Positions 7,413 to 15,765 of a stretch of DNA of 24,317 nt are shown here, in pieces. A program made the position numbers and the translations under genes. Source of the stretch: Sulfurimonas sp. (GTDB taxonomy: Bacteria; Campylobacterota; Campylobacteria; Campylobacterales; Sulfurimonadaceae); contig NZ_JALNZY010000027.1 of NCBI RefSeq assembly GCF_023229105.1, forward strand, positions 1 through 24,317, read 5' to 3'. The first letter of the stretch is position 1, and each line of letters begins with the position of its first letter. The notes under the pieces are model-generated. The model was given only the letters and a program-made list of their open reading frames with translations. It searched no databases and was not told the origin of the DNA.

Positions 7413-8452
7413 AAGAGCTAGATAGAGAATATCTACATAGCACACAGGACATAGATTTTAAATTTTACCAAAATGAGAAAGATTTTATTGTCGAGGAGAT
7501 TCCCACAGAAGAGTTTTTAGGCAGAGGAAACTACCTCATTTTAAAGGTACAAAAAGTTGAACTTACAACATGGGATATGATTGCCATCTTTGCTGAGCAT
7601 CTTGTGATTCCTGCTCAAAAGATTGGCTATGCAGGGCTTAAAGACAAGCATGCGACAACTACGCAGTACATATCTGTTGAGACAAAACATGAATATACGC
7701 TTAAAAAATTTCAGCATAAGCAGATTAAGATTTTAAGCATGACGAGGCACTCCCACTCTATCAGAATGGGAGATTTAAAAAGCAATAGGTTTAGCATAAA
7801 TCTTTATGAGGTTGATTCTATTGATGCTGGAAAGATAGAAAAAACTGCCAGAAAAATAGCTAAAAATGGACTTCCAAATTACTTTGGTTACCAGAGATTT
7901 GGACGTGATGCAAGCAGTATAGAGCAGGCAAGAGAGATGATAAAGGGTGAGCTTTTTATTGAAGATGCGAAGCTTAAGAGCTTTTTAGTTTCTGTTTATC
8001 AAAGTTACTATTTTAATGAGTGGCTAAGAGAGAGAGTGATGCTAAGCAAAGAGAGCCAAAGTTCAGAGTTTGTTCTTCTTAGCGGCGACGTTTACATCGC
8101 AAAGGATGGCAAATTATCCACTCCAAAGCTGATTCCTTCTAAAGAAGTTGCGGCTAAAAAATTGGTACCCACAGGATTGCTTTGCGGCAGAGATGTTTTT
8201 CGCGCAAAGTATGATGCGGCAGAGATAGAGAAGAAGTATGATGATGAGTTTTTACAGCAAAAAGGGCAAAGACGTGAAGCTCTTGTATCTCCAGCTGATA
8301 TCGACTGCAAATATGTTAAAAAAGAGACCATGCTAAATATATCTTTTACAATGCAAAAAGGTGCTTATGCTACCGTATTTTTAGAGAGCATTGCAGGGAA
8401 AAACTACAGTGCAAAAGATGTAAAACAGGGCAAAAGTAAAAAAAATAGATAA
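7397..8452 (+). CDS. truD: tRNA pseudouridine(13) synthase TruD, apparent AUU start
   Basis: TruD converts U13 of tRNA-Glu to pseudouridine. The catalytic block GYAGLKDKHATTTQYIS contains the nucleophilic Asp, and NYFGYQRFGRD and SVYQSYYFNEWL match the family. Conserved N-terminal sequence (DFKFYQNEKDFIVEEIP, then LTTWDM) is encoded upstream of the first ATG at 7577. The frame is open back to a stop at 7349-7351 and contains no ATG, GTG or TTG before 7577. A perfect AAAGGAG (7385-7391) stands five bases before an ATT at 7397, giving 351 residues and a 16-base overlap with ribF. Family certain; AUU start is inference. Confidence 0.9.
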   Translation: MSTIIKELDREYLHSTQDIDFKFYQNEKDFIVEEIPTEEFLGRGNYLILKVQKVELTTWDMIAIFAEHLVIPAQKIGYAGLKDKHATTTQYISVETKHEYTLKKFQHKQIKILSMTRHSHSIRMGDLKSNRFSINLYEVDSIDAGKIEKTARKIAKNGLPNYFGYQRFGRDASSIEQAREMIKGELFIEDAKLKSFLVSVYQSYYFNEWLRERVMLSKESQSSEFVLLSGDVYIAKDGKLSTPKLIPSKEVAAKKLVPTGLLCGRDVFRAKYDAAEIEKKYDDEFLQQKGQRREALVSPADIDCKYVKKETMLNISFTMQKGAYATVFLESIAGKNYSAKDVKQGKSKKNR

Positions 8453-8491
8453 AAAAAATTTTGTATTATAAGAGTTTAATTAAATATTTAC

Positions 8492-8497
8492 TATAAT
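8492..8497 (+). promoter_or_regulatory. Putative -10 element of atpB
   Basis: A perfect TATAAT lies 33 bases before the atpB ATG in AT-rich sequence. No good -35 hexamer is present, which is common in Campylobacterota promoters. It follows the stop of truD by 40 bases. Confidence 0.45.
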
Positions 8498-8529
8498 CAC
8501 ACAATTTTTACGAGATAGGGAGTACAACT

Positions 8530-9204
8530 ATGGGTGAATTATTCACATTTTTCGGTCTAATTTCTCACGACAAGACCTTTATATACATGACGCACATGCT
8601 ACTTTCAGCCGGCATTGCTTTGATGCTTGTTAAAATGGCTATGTCAAACTTAAAAGTGGTTCCAACAGGGACTCAAAATGTAATGGAGGCGTATATTTCA
8701 GGCGTTCTTAAAATGGGAACGGATGTTATGGGTGAGGAGAATGCTCGTCGTTACCTTCCTCTTGTTGCAACTATTGGTCTGTTTGTAGGTATTGCAAACT
8801 TGATAGGTGTTATTCCTGGATTTGAAGCTCCTACTGCATTTTTAGAGTTTGCGTTTACTCTTGCGCTTTCTGTATTTATCTACTACAACTATGAGGGCAT
8901 TCGCCGTCAAGGTGTTATAAAATACTTTAAACACTTCTTAGGACCTGTTTGGTGGTTATACTGGTTGATGTTCCCTATTGAAATAGTCTCTCACATCTCT
9001 CGTTTAGTATCTCTAAGTTTTCGTCTTTTTGGTAACGTTAAGGGCGATGATATGTTCTTGATGGTAATTCTTATGCTTGCTCCATGGGTCCTTCCGTTGA
9101 TTCCTTTTGCCCTTCTTACATTTATGGCATTCTTGCAAGCATTTATCTTTATGATGCTTACGTATGTTTATCTTGGTGGAGCGATAGCTGTTGATGATCA
9201 TTAA
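8530..9204 (+). CDS. atpB: F-type ATP synthase subunit a
   Basis: Subunit a forms the proton half-channels of F0 next to the c-ring. The 224-residue protein has five to six membrane segments and the invariant arginine R165 in SLSFRLFGNV, equivalent to the essential Arg of E. coli subunit a, followed by PLIPFALLTFMAFLQAFIF, the conserved last helix. GGGAG precedes the ATG. The gene stands alone, away from the other ATP synthase genes, as in other Campylobacterota. It is followed 12 bases later by a small membrane protein gene. Confidence 0.97.
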   Translation: MGELFTFFGLISHDKTFIYMTHMLLSAGIALMLVKMAMSNLKVVPTGTQNVMEAYISGVLKMGTDVMGEENARRYLPLVATIGLFVGIANLIGVIPGFEAPTAFLEFAFTLALSVFIYYNYEGIRRQGVIKYFKHFLGPVWWLYWLMFPIEIVSHISRLVSLSFRLFGNVKGDDMFLMVILMLAPWVLPLIPFALLTFMAFLQAFIFMMLTYVYLGGAIAVDDH

Positions 9205-9216
9205 CAGCTAGAAAAT

Positions 9217-9480
9217 ATGCAAAAAGAAAAATTTGATAAAATTATAAGCTTTTTGCTTGGAGCATCATGGGCGATAGTCATATTTGGTGCTCTTATTACT
9301 TTTAAACTCTTCTCTGCCTTTGGGTATTCTCTTGCTTTTTTTATAACTGTAGCTTTTATTGTTGTCTCATTTTTTCTTATTTTAGCGCTTGACGCATTTT
9401 CTATAAATAGAGAAAAACTTTATGAAGCAAAAAAACAGACTGAGCTTTTAAAACAAATCTACGCCAAACATACAAAATAG
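9217..9480 (+). CDS. Small two-helix membrane protein after atpB, unknown
   Basis: This is an 87-residue protein with two hydrophobic segments (about residues 10-32 and 35-58) and a charged, helical C-terminal tail (INREKLYEAKKQTELLKQIY). It starts 12 bases after the atpB stop and is probably co-transcribed with it. It has the size and shape of small accessory proteins such as AtpI/AtpQ, but I see no sequence signature that supports that. The ribosome-binding site is weak. Unrecognised. Confidence 0.65.
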   Translation: MQKEKFDKIISFLLGASWAIVIFGALITFKLFSAFGYSLAFFITVAFIVVSFFLILALDAFSINREKLYEAKKQTELLKQIYAKHTK

Positions 9481-9501
9481 ATAAATTTTGAGTAACCTAT
9501 G

Positions 9502-9516
9502 TTCAGATTGTCTGAA
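9502..9516. repeat. Short inverted repeat TTCAGA-TTG-TCTGAA
   Basis: A perfect 6-base stem with a 3-base loop lies 21 bases after the stop of the small membrane protein, followed by TTTCTAT. It may act as a weak terminator of the atpB unit or as a regulator site before gatB. Confidence 0.35.
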
Positions 9517-9620
9517 TTTCTATAGTATGGAGTTCTTAATTGTTTGCTGTTTATGAAACTTAAAAGCATAAAGTAGGTAAAATCACTCATTATTTATATA
9601 TTTTTTATTTAAGGAAAACT

Positions 9621-11069
9621 ATGTTTGAAGTAGTTATCGGACTGGAAGTTCACGTTCAGTTAAACACCAAAACTAAACTATTTTGCTCGTGTCCTACGAG
9701 TTTTAATCACAGACAAAATACAAATACATGTCCAACATGTTTGGCACTCCCGGGGGCTTTGCCTGTTTTAAACAAGGAGGTGCTTAACAAGTCCGTTATG
9801 TTTGGCACAGCAGTTGATGCAACAATTAATCAAATATCCTATTTTGACAGAAAAAGCTATTTTTATCCTGATAGTCCATCTGCTTATCAGATTACGCAAC
9901 TCTATACTCCGATAGTCGAGCATGGAAAACTTCGTATTGATTTTCTCGAAGAGGGTGCACAGCACCAGAAGAGTGGCTCTCACAAGGTAATCCGTATAAA
10001 TCGTGCTCATATTGAAGCTGATGCCGGAAAAAATATTCATGACGGTCCTATCTCAAAAGTTGACTTAAATCGTGCGGGAACACCTCTTTTAGAGATAGTT
10101 AGCGAGCCTGATATGAGAAGTGCCGAAGAGGTAACGCTTTATCTTAAAAAACTTCACTCTATTATTCGCTACCTTGATATCGGTGATGCTAACATGCAAG
10201 AGGGTTCATTTCGTGTTGACGTAAACGTCTCTATCCGTCCAAAGGGTGATGAGAAACTCTATACTCGTGTGGAGATAAAAAACATCAACAGTTTTAGATT
10301 TATCCAAAGAGCCATAGAGCTTGAAGTAGCACGTCAAAGTGAGGCTTGGGAAGATGGTGTTTATGAGAGGGAGATAGTTCAAGAGACTAGACTTTTTGAT
10401 CAAGTAAAACAAGAGACTCGTTCAATGCGTGGAAAAGAAGAAGCGGCGGATTATCGTTATTTTCCAGAGCCGGATTTATTAAAGGCAGTAGTAACTGATG
10501 AAATGATGCAAGAGTTTAGCAAAATTCCAGAGCTTCCAGATGAGAAGATGGAGCGTTTTGTTAAAGAGTACGGCATGAGCGAGTATAACGCTATTGTTGT
10601 GACATCTTCTTTAGAGATGGCACACTTCTTTGAAACAATGATGCAAGAGGGCATAAGCGCTAAAAATGCTCTTACTTGGCTTACTGTTGAGCTTCAAGGC
10701 AGATTCAAAGGGGAGATAAATGTATCAAACTCTCCTGTTGATGCTAAAAAACTAGGATATTTGGTAAAAAGAATAGAAGATGGCACTATAAGTGGAAAAG
10801 CTGCTAAAGAGGTGCTTGACTATCTTATGCAAAATAGCGTTGATGTTGATGCTGCGATTGATTCTCTAGGGCTTAAGCAAGTGAGTGATACAGGTGCGCT
10901 TGAAGCAATATGTGATGCAATCATAAGTGCAAATCAAGAGAAGGTAGCTGAGTATAAGAGCGGAAAAGATAAACTTTTTGGTTTTTTTGTCGGGCAGGTT
11001 ATGAAAGAGTCCAAAGGAAGTGCAAACCCACAAAGCGTAAATGAGATACTAAAAACAAAGTTGGGGTAA
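9621..11069 (+). CDS. gatB: Asp-tRNA(Asn)/Glu-tRNA(Gln) amidotransferase subunit B
   Basis: GatB is the tRNA-binding and kinase subunit of the GatCAB complex that amidates misacylated Glu-tRNA(Gln) and Asp-tRNA(Asn), needed where glutaminyl- or asparaginyl-tRNA synthetases are missing. The start FEVVIGLEVHVQLNTKTKLFC, the cysteines of the CSCPTSF and CPTCLALPG zinc site, the DRKSYFYPDSP block and the GTPLLEIVSEPDM motif are all present. A YqeY-like C-terminal tail ends about residue 480. Length is normal (482). AAGGA precedes the ATG by six bases. No gatA or gatC is adjacent. Confidence 0.97.
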   Translation: MFEVVIGLEVHVQLNTKTKLFCSCPTSFNHRQNTNTCPTCLALPGALPVLNKEVLNKSVMFGTAVDATINQISYFDRKSYFYPDSPSAYQITQLYTPIVEHGKLRIDFLEEGAQHQKSGSHKVIRINRAHIEADAGKNIHDGPISKVDLNRAGTPLLEIVSEPDMRSAEEVTLYLKKLHSIIRYLDIGDANMQEGSFRVDVNVSIRPKGDEKLYTRVEIKNINSFRFIQRAIELEVARQSEAWEDGVYEREIVQETRLFDQVKQETRSMRGKEEAADYRYFPEPDLLKAVVTDEMMQEFSKIPELPDEKMERFVKEYGMSEYNAIVVTSSLEMAHFFETMMQEGISAKNALTWLTVELQGRFKGEINVSNSPVDAKKLGYLVKRIEDGTISGKAAKEVLDYLMQNSVDVDAAIDSLGLKQVSDTGALEAICDAIISANQEKVAEYKSGKDKLFGFFVGQVMKESKGSANPQSVNEILKTKLG

Positions 11070-11122
11070 TAATCGTAGGGCATGAAAAAGATATATGAGA
11101 GTTTGAAAAATAGGGAGTAGAT

Positions 11123-12013
11123 GTGACTAAAGTAGGAGTAATAGGAGCAGGAAAATGGGGAACGGCTCTAGCTTTTGCGCTAAGTGAGAAGTGTGAAGTT
11201 TTTATAACCTCAAGAACACCTCGGGATATGAAAAACTTTGTCTCACTCCAAGAGATTTTAAAGCTGGAGTATTTGATAATAGCCATTCCCGCGCAGCAGA
11301 TCTCATCATGGCTTGAAGATAACTTTGTGTACGACAATCAAAAAATATTGGTTGCAGCTAAAGGTATAGAAGCAAAAACAGGAAAGTTTTTAAACGAGAT
11401 ATATGCCGATTATGTTCCTGCTAGTAATATAGCTTTTTTATCCGGTCCCTCTTTTGCTGCAGAGGTTATGAAATCCCTACCCACGGCACTTGTTCTAAAT
11501 TCAAAAAATGAAGAGCTAAGTAAAAAATTTGCCTCCTTTTTTCCATCATTTATAAAAACATACATCTCTACTGATGTAGCTGGGGCAGAGGTTGCAGGAG
11601 CTTATAAAAATGTCATAGCTATAGCAGCGGGCATTTGTGAAGGGTTAGGACTTGGTAAGAATGCAGCAGCTGCGCTTATCTCAAGAGGTCTTGTTGAGAT
11701 GCAGAGATTTGGAACAGAGTATGGTGCAAAAGATGAGAGTTTTATAGGGCTTAGCGGAGCAGGGGATCTTTTTCTAACCGCATCATCAACTATGAGCAGA
11801 AATTTTCGAGTAGGTTTGGGAATAGCTAATGGTAAATCCAAAGAGCAGATTATAAAGGAACTAGGAGAGGTCGCCGAGGGAGTTGGAACCACGTACGCTC
11901 TACATAAAATAGCTAAAGAGAAGAATCTATATCTTCCAATAGCCAGAGAAGTTTATAATATGCTAGAGGGTATAGACCCGCATGTGAGCTTGAGTAACTT
12001 TCTTGCAAGCTAA
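11123..12013 (+). CDS. gpsA: Glycerol-3-phosphate dehydrogenase [NAD(P)+]
   Basis: GpsA reduces dihydroxyacetone phosphate to sn-glycerol 3-phosphate for phospholipid synthesis. The dinucleotide fold begins VGVIGAGKWGTALA (residues 4-17). FLSGPSFAAEV and the catalytic region YKNVIAIAAGICEGLGLG (K162) follow, then GLSGAGDLFLTASS. At 296 residues it is slightly short because loops are trimmed, as in other Campylobacterota. The start is GTG at 11123 with GGGAG five bases upstream; the overlapping ATG at 11121 is out of frame. It lies 53 bases after gatB and may be co-transcribed with it. Confidence 0.96.
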   Translation: MTKVGVIGAGKWGTALAFALSEKCEVFITSRTPRDMKNFVSLQEILKLEYLIIAIPAQQISSWLEDNFVYDNQKILVAAKGIEAKTGKFLNEIYADYVPASNIAFLSGPSFAAEVMKSLPTALVLNSKNEELSKKFASFFPSFIKTYISTDVAGAEVAGAYKNVIAIAAGICEGLGLGKNAAAALISRGLVEMQRFGTEYGAKDESFIGLSGAGDLFLTASSTMSRNFRVGLGIANGKSKEQIIKELGEVAEGVGTTYALHKIAKEKNLYLPIAREVYNMLEGIDPHVSLSNFLAS

Positions 12014-12030
12014 AAACTTCAAAAAGGTTA

Positions 12031-12402
12031 TTAAGACTTCTCTTTTAAAATATACTCAGAGATAAGTTTGATTTCATCCTCTGTTACTTTGTCTTTTTGT
12101 GAGGGCATAACTCCAAATTTTTCTTTTGTCTCTTTTGGAAAAAGCATTTTATCTTCATCAGGATTTAGGGCATAGTCAATTAAATACTTTATTCTATCTT
12201 CGTTTTTTTCATATCTTAGATTAGCTTTTTTAGCAATTGCCCAATAAGGCGGCGCTTTCATATTTTTTAACTTCTCTTTTGTTATAGCACCCATAAGATG
12301 ACAGCTTCCGCATTTTTGATTTGCCAACTCTTCCGCACTTTGAGATGCAAAAAGCATATTTGAAGTAGATAAAATCAAACATATTACTAATATTTTTTTC
12401 AT
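12031..12402 (-). CDS. Periplasmic monoheme cytochrome c
   Basis: This is a 123-residue class I-type cytochrome c, presumably an electron carrier in the periplasm. It has a signal peptide (MKKILVICLILSTSNMLFAS), one heme motif CGSCH at residues 31-35, and M99 in FGVMPSQ as the likely sixth ligand, followed by the usual last helix EDEIKLISEYIL. The start at 12402 is taken because the signal peptide begins there and AAAGG precedes it; the frame extends upstream to 12513 without a sensible protein. It converges on gpsA with 17 bases between stops and is divergent from the anion transporter gene. Confidence 0.88.
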   Translation of the reverse strand: MKKILVICLILSTSNMLFASQSAEELANQKCGSCHLMGAITKEKLKNMKAPPYWAIAKKANLRYEKNEDRIKYLIDYALNPDEDKMLFPKETKEKFGVMPSQKDKVTEDEIKLISEYILKEKS

Positions 12403-12541
12403 AAAAACACCTTTATATAAAACTAGATAATCACAACTATAACATATAACTATTGAAACTTTATATACAAAGTTGTAAAAATCATAAATTAAGAGCAAAA
12501 TGATAAAATACAAAAATTAAATTTAAAAGTGTAGATAAAAT

Positions 12542-13897
12542 ATGCAAAAACCCAAAGAAGATTTAAAAAAGATAGGCATTGCAATTTTTATAGCTCTTCT
12601 CATCTTTGCCTTCTCTTTTAGCATCTTTAACTTTATACAGGCTTCACTTTTAGGGCTTGTAGCTTTTATGGTTGTTCTTTGGACTAATGAGGGACTGCCT
12701 CTTGGTGTCGTCTCCCTACTACCGATAGTTCTGTTTCCCTCTTTTTCAATTCTTGACACAACACAAACGACTCTTAACTATGCAAATCCCATAATATTTC
12801 TATTTTTTGGAGGTTTTTTGCTTGCTGTTGCGGTTGAGAAAACAGAGCTTCACAGATGGATAACCAATAAGATGTTTACCGTCTTTCCATCGACTCCAAA
12901 AGGGATAATATTTTCACTTGTAATTACCTCGGGACTACTAAGTTCACTTCTCTCAAACACCACAACAACGCTTCTTTTGATGTCAATCGCTCTTTTTATC
13001 ACCGAAGATACAAGACTTAAGATGAGATTTGCTCTTGCAATAGCTTACGGTGCGAGTGTAGGCGGGATTTTAACTCCAATCGGAACGCCGCCAAATCTTA
13101 TTTTGCTAGGATTTATGCAAAAGAGTGGCATTGAGGCTATCTCCTTTTTACAATGGATGTTAATGGTTGCTCCGCTAGTTTTTATGATGTTCTTTGTGGT
13201 TGCATCTCTACTTAGTATCGGGGTTAAAGATATTACAATAACGCTAGATAGCCAAAAAAAAGAGCTTAGCATTGAGCAGAAAAAAGTCCTTTTTTTAATC
13301 GGGGGAGTAATTTTGTTACTTCTTTTAAATGCCTCCTTTAAGCCTTACTGGAGCGGGCTTGGATTAAATGAGAACGGTATTTTACTCTCAGCGGGACTTC
13401 TGCTTTTTGCTCCTCCTCTTAGCATACTTGAGTGGATGGATGATAAAGCGAAGATACCATTTAGAATCATGTTCTTGTTTGGGGCAGGTTTTTCAATTGC
13501 AACTGCTTTTAGTGCTACCGGCTTGGCGGATGAAGTCGCTTCCTATCTGATTGTTATGACACAGTTCCATCCTATTTTGATAATATTAAGTGTGGCGATG
13601 TTGATTACTTTTACAACAGAGATAACGTCAAATACAGCTCTTATATCGGTAATGCTTCCAGTTATTTATGCAGTCTCACAGCAGAGTGGACTTAATGCAT
13701 CTCTGTTTATGATGGTAGCTGCTGTTTGTGCAAGCTATGCCTTTATGCTTCCCATTGCCACTCCTCCAAATGCTATAGCCATGAGTAGTGGAGCTGTAAG
13801 TGTTAAGGATATGGCAAGATATGGAATTATCTTAAATTTTATAGGGATTTCTTTAGTAGTCATTATCGCAGAGTTTTTTTGGAAAGGATTTTTTTAA
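12542..13897 (+). CDS. DASS/SLC13 family anion:sodium symporter
   Basis: This is a 451-residue polytopic inner-membrane protein of the divalent anion:Na+ symporter family, which moves dicarboxylates, citrate, sulfate or related anions. Both signature SNT motifs are present, SNT at 138-140 and SNT at 363-365, each followed by the matching TPPN motif (TPIGTPPN at 178-185, ATPPN at 406-410). These form the two inverted substrate and sodium sites. The substrate is not readable. The gene stands alone and its stop shares TTAA with the stop of the convergent small gene at 13894. Confidence 0.92.
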   Translation: MQKPKEDLKKIGIAIFIALLIFAFSFSIFNFIQASLLGLVAFMVVLWTNEGLPLGVVSLLPIVLFPSFSILDTTQTTLNYANPIIFLFFGGFLLAVAVEKTELHRWITNKMFTVFPSTPKGIIFSLVITSGLLSSLLSNTTTTLLLMSIALFITEDTRLKMRFALAIAYGASVGGILTPIGTPPNLILLGFMQKSGIEAISFLQWMLMVAPLVFMMFFVVASLLSIGVKDITITLDSQKKELSIEQKKVLFLIGGVILLLLLNASFKPYWSGLGLNENGILLSAGLLLFAPPLSILEWMDDKAKIPFRIMFLFGAGFSIATAFSATGLADEVASYLIVMTQFHPILIILSVAMLITFTTEITSNTALISVMLPVIYAVSQQSGLNASLFMMVAAVCASYAFMLPIATPPNAIAMSSGAVSVKDMARYGIILNFIGISLVVIIAEFFWKGFF

Positions 13898-14091
13898 GAG
13901 TCCCTGTTTTTATATATGCTGTAAAAATCTTTTAAAATAAGTCCTGCTGTAAAAAACCATAACATATTTAAGATGTAATTTTCATTTAGACCATTGTTAT
14001 AAAGATATGGAAACAGCAAAAAAAATGGCCATTTGAAGAAGTAAAAAAACAAAATGCCGCTTCCGTAAAGCTCTCTTAAAATTCTTTTCAT
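13894..14091 (-). CDS. Tiny hydrophobic protein, unknown
   Basis: This 65-residue frame encodes two hydrophobic stretches (about residues 12-28 and 41-54) and a basic start MKRILRELYG. The stop overlaps the stop of the convergent anion transporter by 4 bases. AAGGA lies rather far (about 13 bases) from the ATG, so translation is plausible but not proven. No family recognised. Confidence 0.45.
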   Translation of the reverse strand: MKRILRELYGSGILFFYFFKWPFFLLFPYLYNNGLNENYILNMLWFFTAGLILKDFYSIYKNRDS

Positions 14092-14124
14092 AAAGCTATT
14101 TTATCCTTTTTACTGATGTTACAC

Positions 14125-14204
14125 AATAAAACGAACACGTCCGTTTTATTGGCAGGGACTAAAGTCCCTACAACCCCCTAAAGCTACGAAAACTTTGTTT
14201 TTCG
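14125..14204. repeat. Three successive hairpins in an intergenic region
   Basis: Three inverted repeats follow each other: AATAAAACG / CGTTTTATT (14125-14133 with 14142-14150), AGGGACT-AA-AGTCCCT (14154-14169), and CGAAAAC / GTTTTTCG (14187-14193 with 14197-14204). They fill most of the 176 bases between the tiny gene at 13894 and the Dabb gene at 14268. They could be a repeated palindromic element or terminator cluster. Confidence 0.6.
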
Positions 14205-14267
14205 AGAATTATAAAGTAGTTTATACACTTTTTAGGTAGAATTTCACAAAAAAAGCAGAGGTTTTGT

Positions 14268-14558
14268 ATGATTGTACATATAGTGATGTTTAAATTTAAA
14301 GATGAAAACAAAAGCTCAAATATAGCAGAAGTTACAAAGAGACTCAATGCTTTGCCCGAACTTGTTCCCTCGCTTAACTCTATGGAAGTTGGCATAAACT
14401 TTACAGTATCCCAGAGGGCCTTTGATCTCTCTTTATACGCAACATTTCAAACAAAAGAGGATTTGGATGCTTACGCAATCCATCCTGAACATATAAAAGT
14501 AGTAGAGTTTATAAAAGACGTAACATTAGAGTCAAAAATAGTGGATTATATTTTATAG
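14268..14558 (+). CDS. Dabb-domain (stress-responsive A/B barrel) protein
   Basis: This 96-residue protein is a single ferredoxin-like alpha/beta barrel domain of the Dabb family. MIVHIVMFKFKDE is the typical first strand, followed by the helix NIAEVTKRLNALPELVPSLNSMEVGINF, then DLSLYATFQTKEDLDAYAIHPEHIKVVEF with the conserved YxxHPxH-type segment. Such proteins dimerise in the cytoplasm; many have no assigned reaction. It converges on the histidine kinase gene with 12 bases between stops. Confidence 0.88.
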   Translation: MIVHIVMFKFKDENKSSNIAEVTKRLNALPELVPSLNSMEVGINFTVSQRAFDLSLYATFQTKEDLDAYAIHPEHIKVVEFIKDVTLESKIVDYIL

Positions 14559-14570
14559 CAAAAAGTAAAT

Positions 14571-15764
14571 CTAGGAGAAGTATAAGCAGAAAATATTTTC
14601 TTCATCTTTATGTAAGTAGCTCAAGGAAAAATTATGTTTATCTATAATTTTACTTACAATACTAAGACCAAGTCCAAAGCCGTCTCTTTGTGAGAGCTCC
14701 TGCGTAAATGGTTTTAGGTAGTAATCAAGCTCTTTTGAGAGTTTTTTGCCTCTGTTTATAATATATATCTTTTGCTTAGAAACTCTTAGTATAATTGGCA
14801 GTTCGGTGGCATATTTTAGCGCATTGTCCACTAAGTTTTTAAGTGCAATGGAGAGATAGTGCAGGTCGGCTTCTATTTTAAAATCATCTTCTATCTCAAG
14901 TGTGATGTTTGACTCCTTATCTATATAGAGCTTGCTGAGTGCCTCTGTTATGAGTGTCTCAGCACTAAAAGTTGAGATATTTAGCTCTGTAGAGTTTAGC
15001 TTCTCTAGCTCTATTAGCTCATTTGTTAAAATCTCCAAATCCAAAAATATCTTTTTGAGCAACTCTTTTTGCTCTATATCTTCTATTTTTTCGATGACAA
15101 ACTTCCCCTTTGCTATGGGAGTTCTGAGTTCATGCCCTATGTCTCTTAGTAGCTCCTCTCTGCTTTTTATCAACCCTTCTAAAGATGCTGCCATTGTATT
15201 AAAAGTATTTGAGAGTGTTCCCATCTCATCATTAGAGACTATATCTATTCTGCTGTTAAAATTTCCGCTTGAGAAATTTTCAATCTTTTTTGTAATTTTT
15301 TTAAGTGGAGAGAGAAGTTTAAGTAGATACAAAAATATAAGAAACAAAACTATGATATCTAAAAATATAAGAGCGTTTAGCTTAAATTTGTCATTTATAT
15401 TCTCTTCGTTGGGTGTCCTTAGCGTATAGTTTTCATCAAGAAAGTTTATCTCTATGATAAATTCATCTTCAAAAGAGGCTTTTTTTATTGAGATAAAACC
15501 AAAAGTATGTTTCTCATAGTAGAGAAGTTCTCTGCTCTTTTCATCTTGAGCCTCAACTCTTTTTAGGTCATATTTGTTGATTAGGCTCTCGACTCTGTCT
15601 TTGTTGTCAATATTTTGAAATATCTCGTTTGAAATTTTTAGGTATTTATCTTTTATCAAATCATCTACTCTTTTGGAGTTGATGGCATCAATCCAAAACC
15701 CTATAATGCTCATAAGAGTAAAGCTTATTAAAAAGAGTATCGATATTTTTTTAACTATTGACAT
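14571..15764 (-). CDS. Sensor histidine kinase (HAMP, HisKA, HATPase)
   Basis: This is a 397-residue membrane kinase. TM1 is at about 7-25, a small periplasmic sensor domain of roughly 100 residues follows, then TM2 at about 128-148 and HAMP at about 149-200. The dimerisation domain has the phospho-accepting H211 in DIGHELRTPIAKGK; the ATPase domain has the N box NLVDNALKYA and the G box GFGLGLSIVSK. It resembles the ArsS-like kinases of Campylobacterota. It starts one base after the response regulator stop, at the end of the six-gene cytochrome operon, and likely controls that operon. The signal is unknown. Confidence 0.93.
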   Translation of the reverse strand: MSIVKKISILFLISFTLMSIIGFWIDAINSKRVDDLIKDKYLKISNEIFQNIDNKDRVESLINKYDLKRVEAQDEKSRELLYYEKHTFGFISIKKASFEDEFIIEINFLDENYTLRTPNEENINDKFKLNALIFLDIIVLFLIFLYLLKLLSPLKKITKKIENFSSGNFNSRIDIVSNDEMGTLSNTFNTMAASLEGLIKSREELLRDIGHELRTPIAKGKFVIEKIEDIEQKELLKKIFLDLEILTNELIELEKLNSTELNISTFSAETLITEALSKLYIDKESNITLEIEDDFKIEADLHYLSIALKNLVDNALKYATELPIILRVSKQKIYIINRGKKLSKELDYYLKPFTQELSQRDGFGLGLSIVSKIIDKHNFSLSYLHKDEENIFCLYFS

Positions 15765-15765
15765 C

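Noticed and set aside
11082..11120. A 12-codon frame (MKKIYESLKNRE) just before gpsA
   Set aside because: Too short, only a weak ribosome-binding site, and it covers the gpsA Shine-Dalgarno; no sign of a leader peptide.
12403..12513. N-terminal extension of the cytochrome c frame
   Set aside because: It adds 37 residues before an intact signal peptide, and the start at 12402 has its own ribosome-binding site.
14932..15429. A 165-codon open frame opposite the histidine kinase
   Set aside because: It is a serine- and isoleucine-rich shadow of the kinase gene with no domain or ribosome-binding site.
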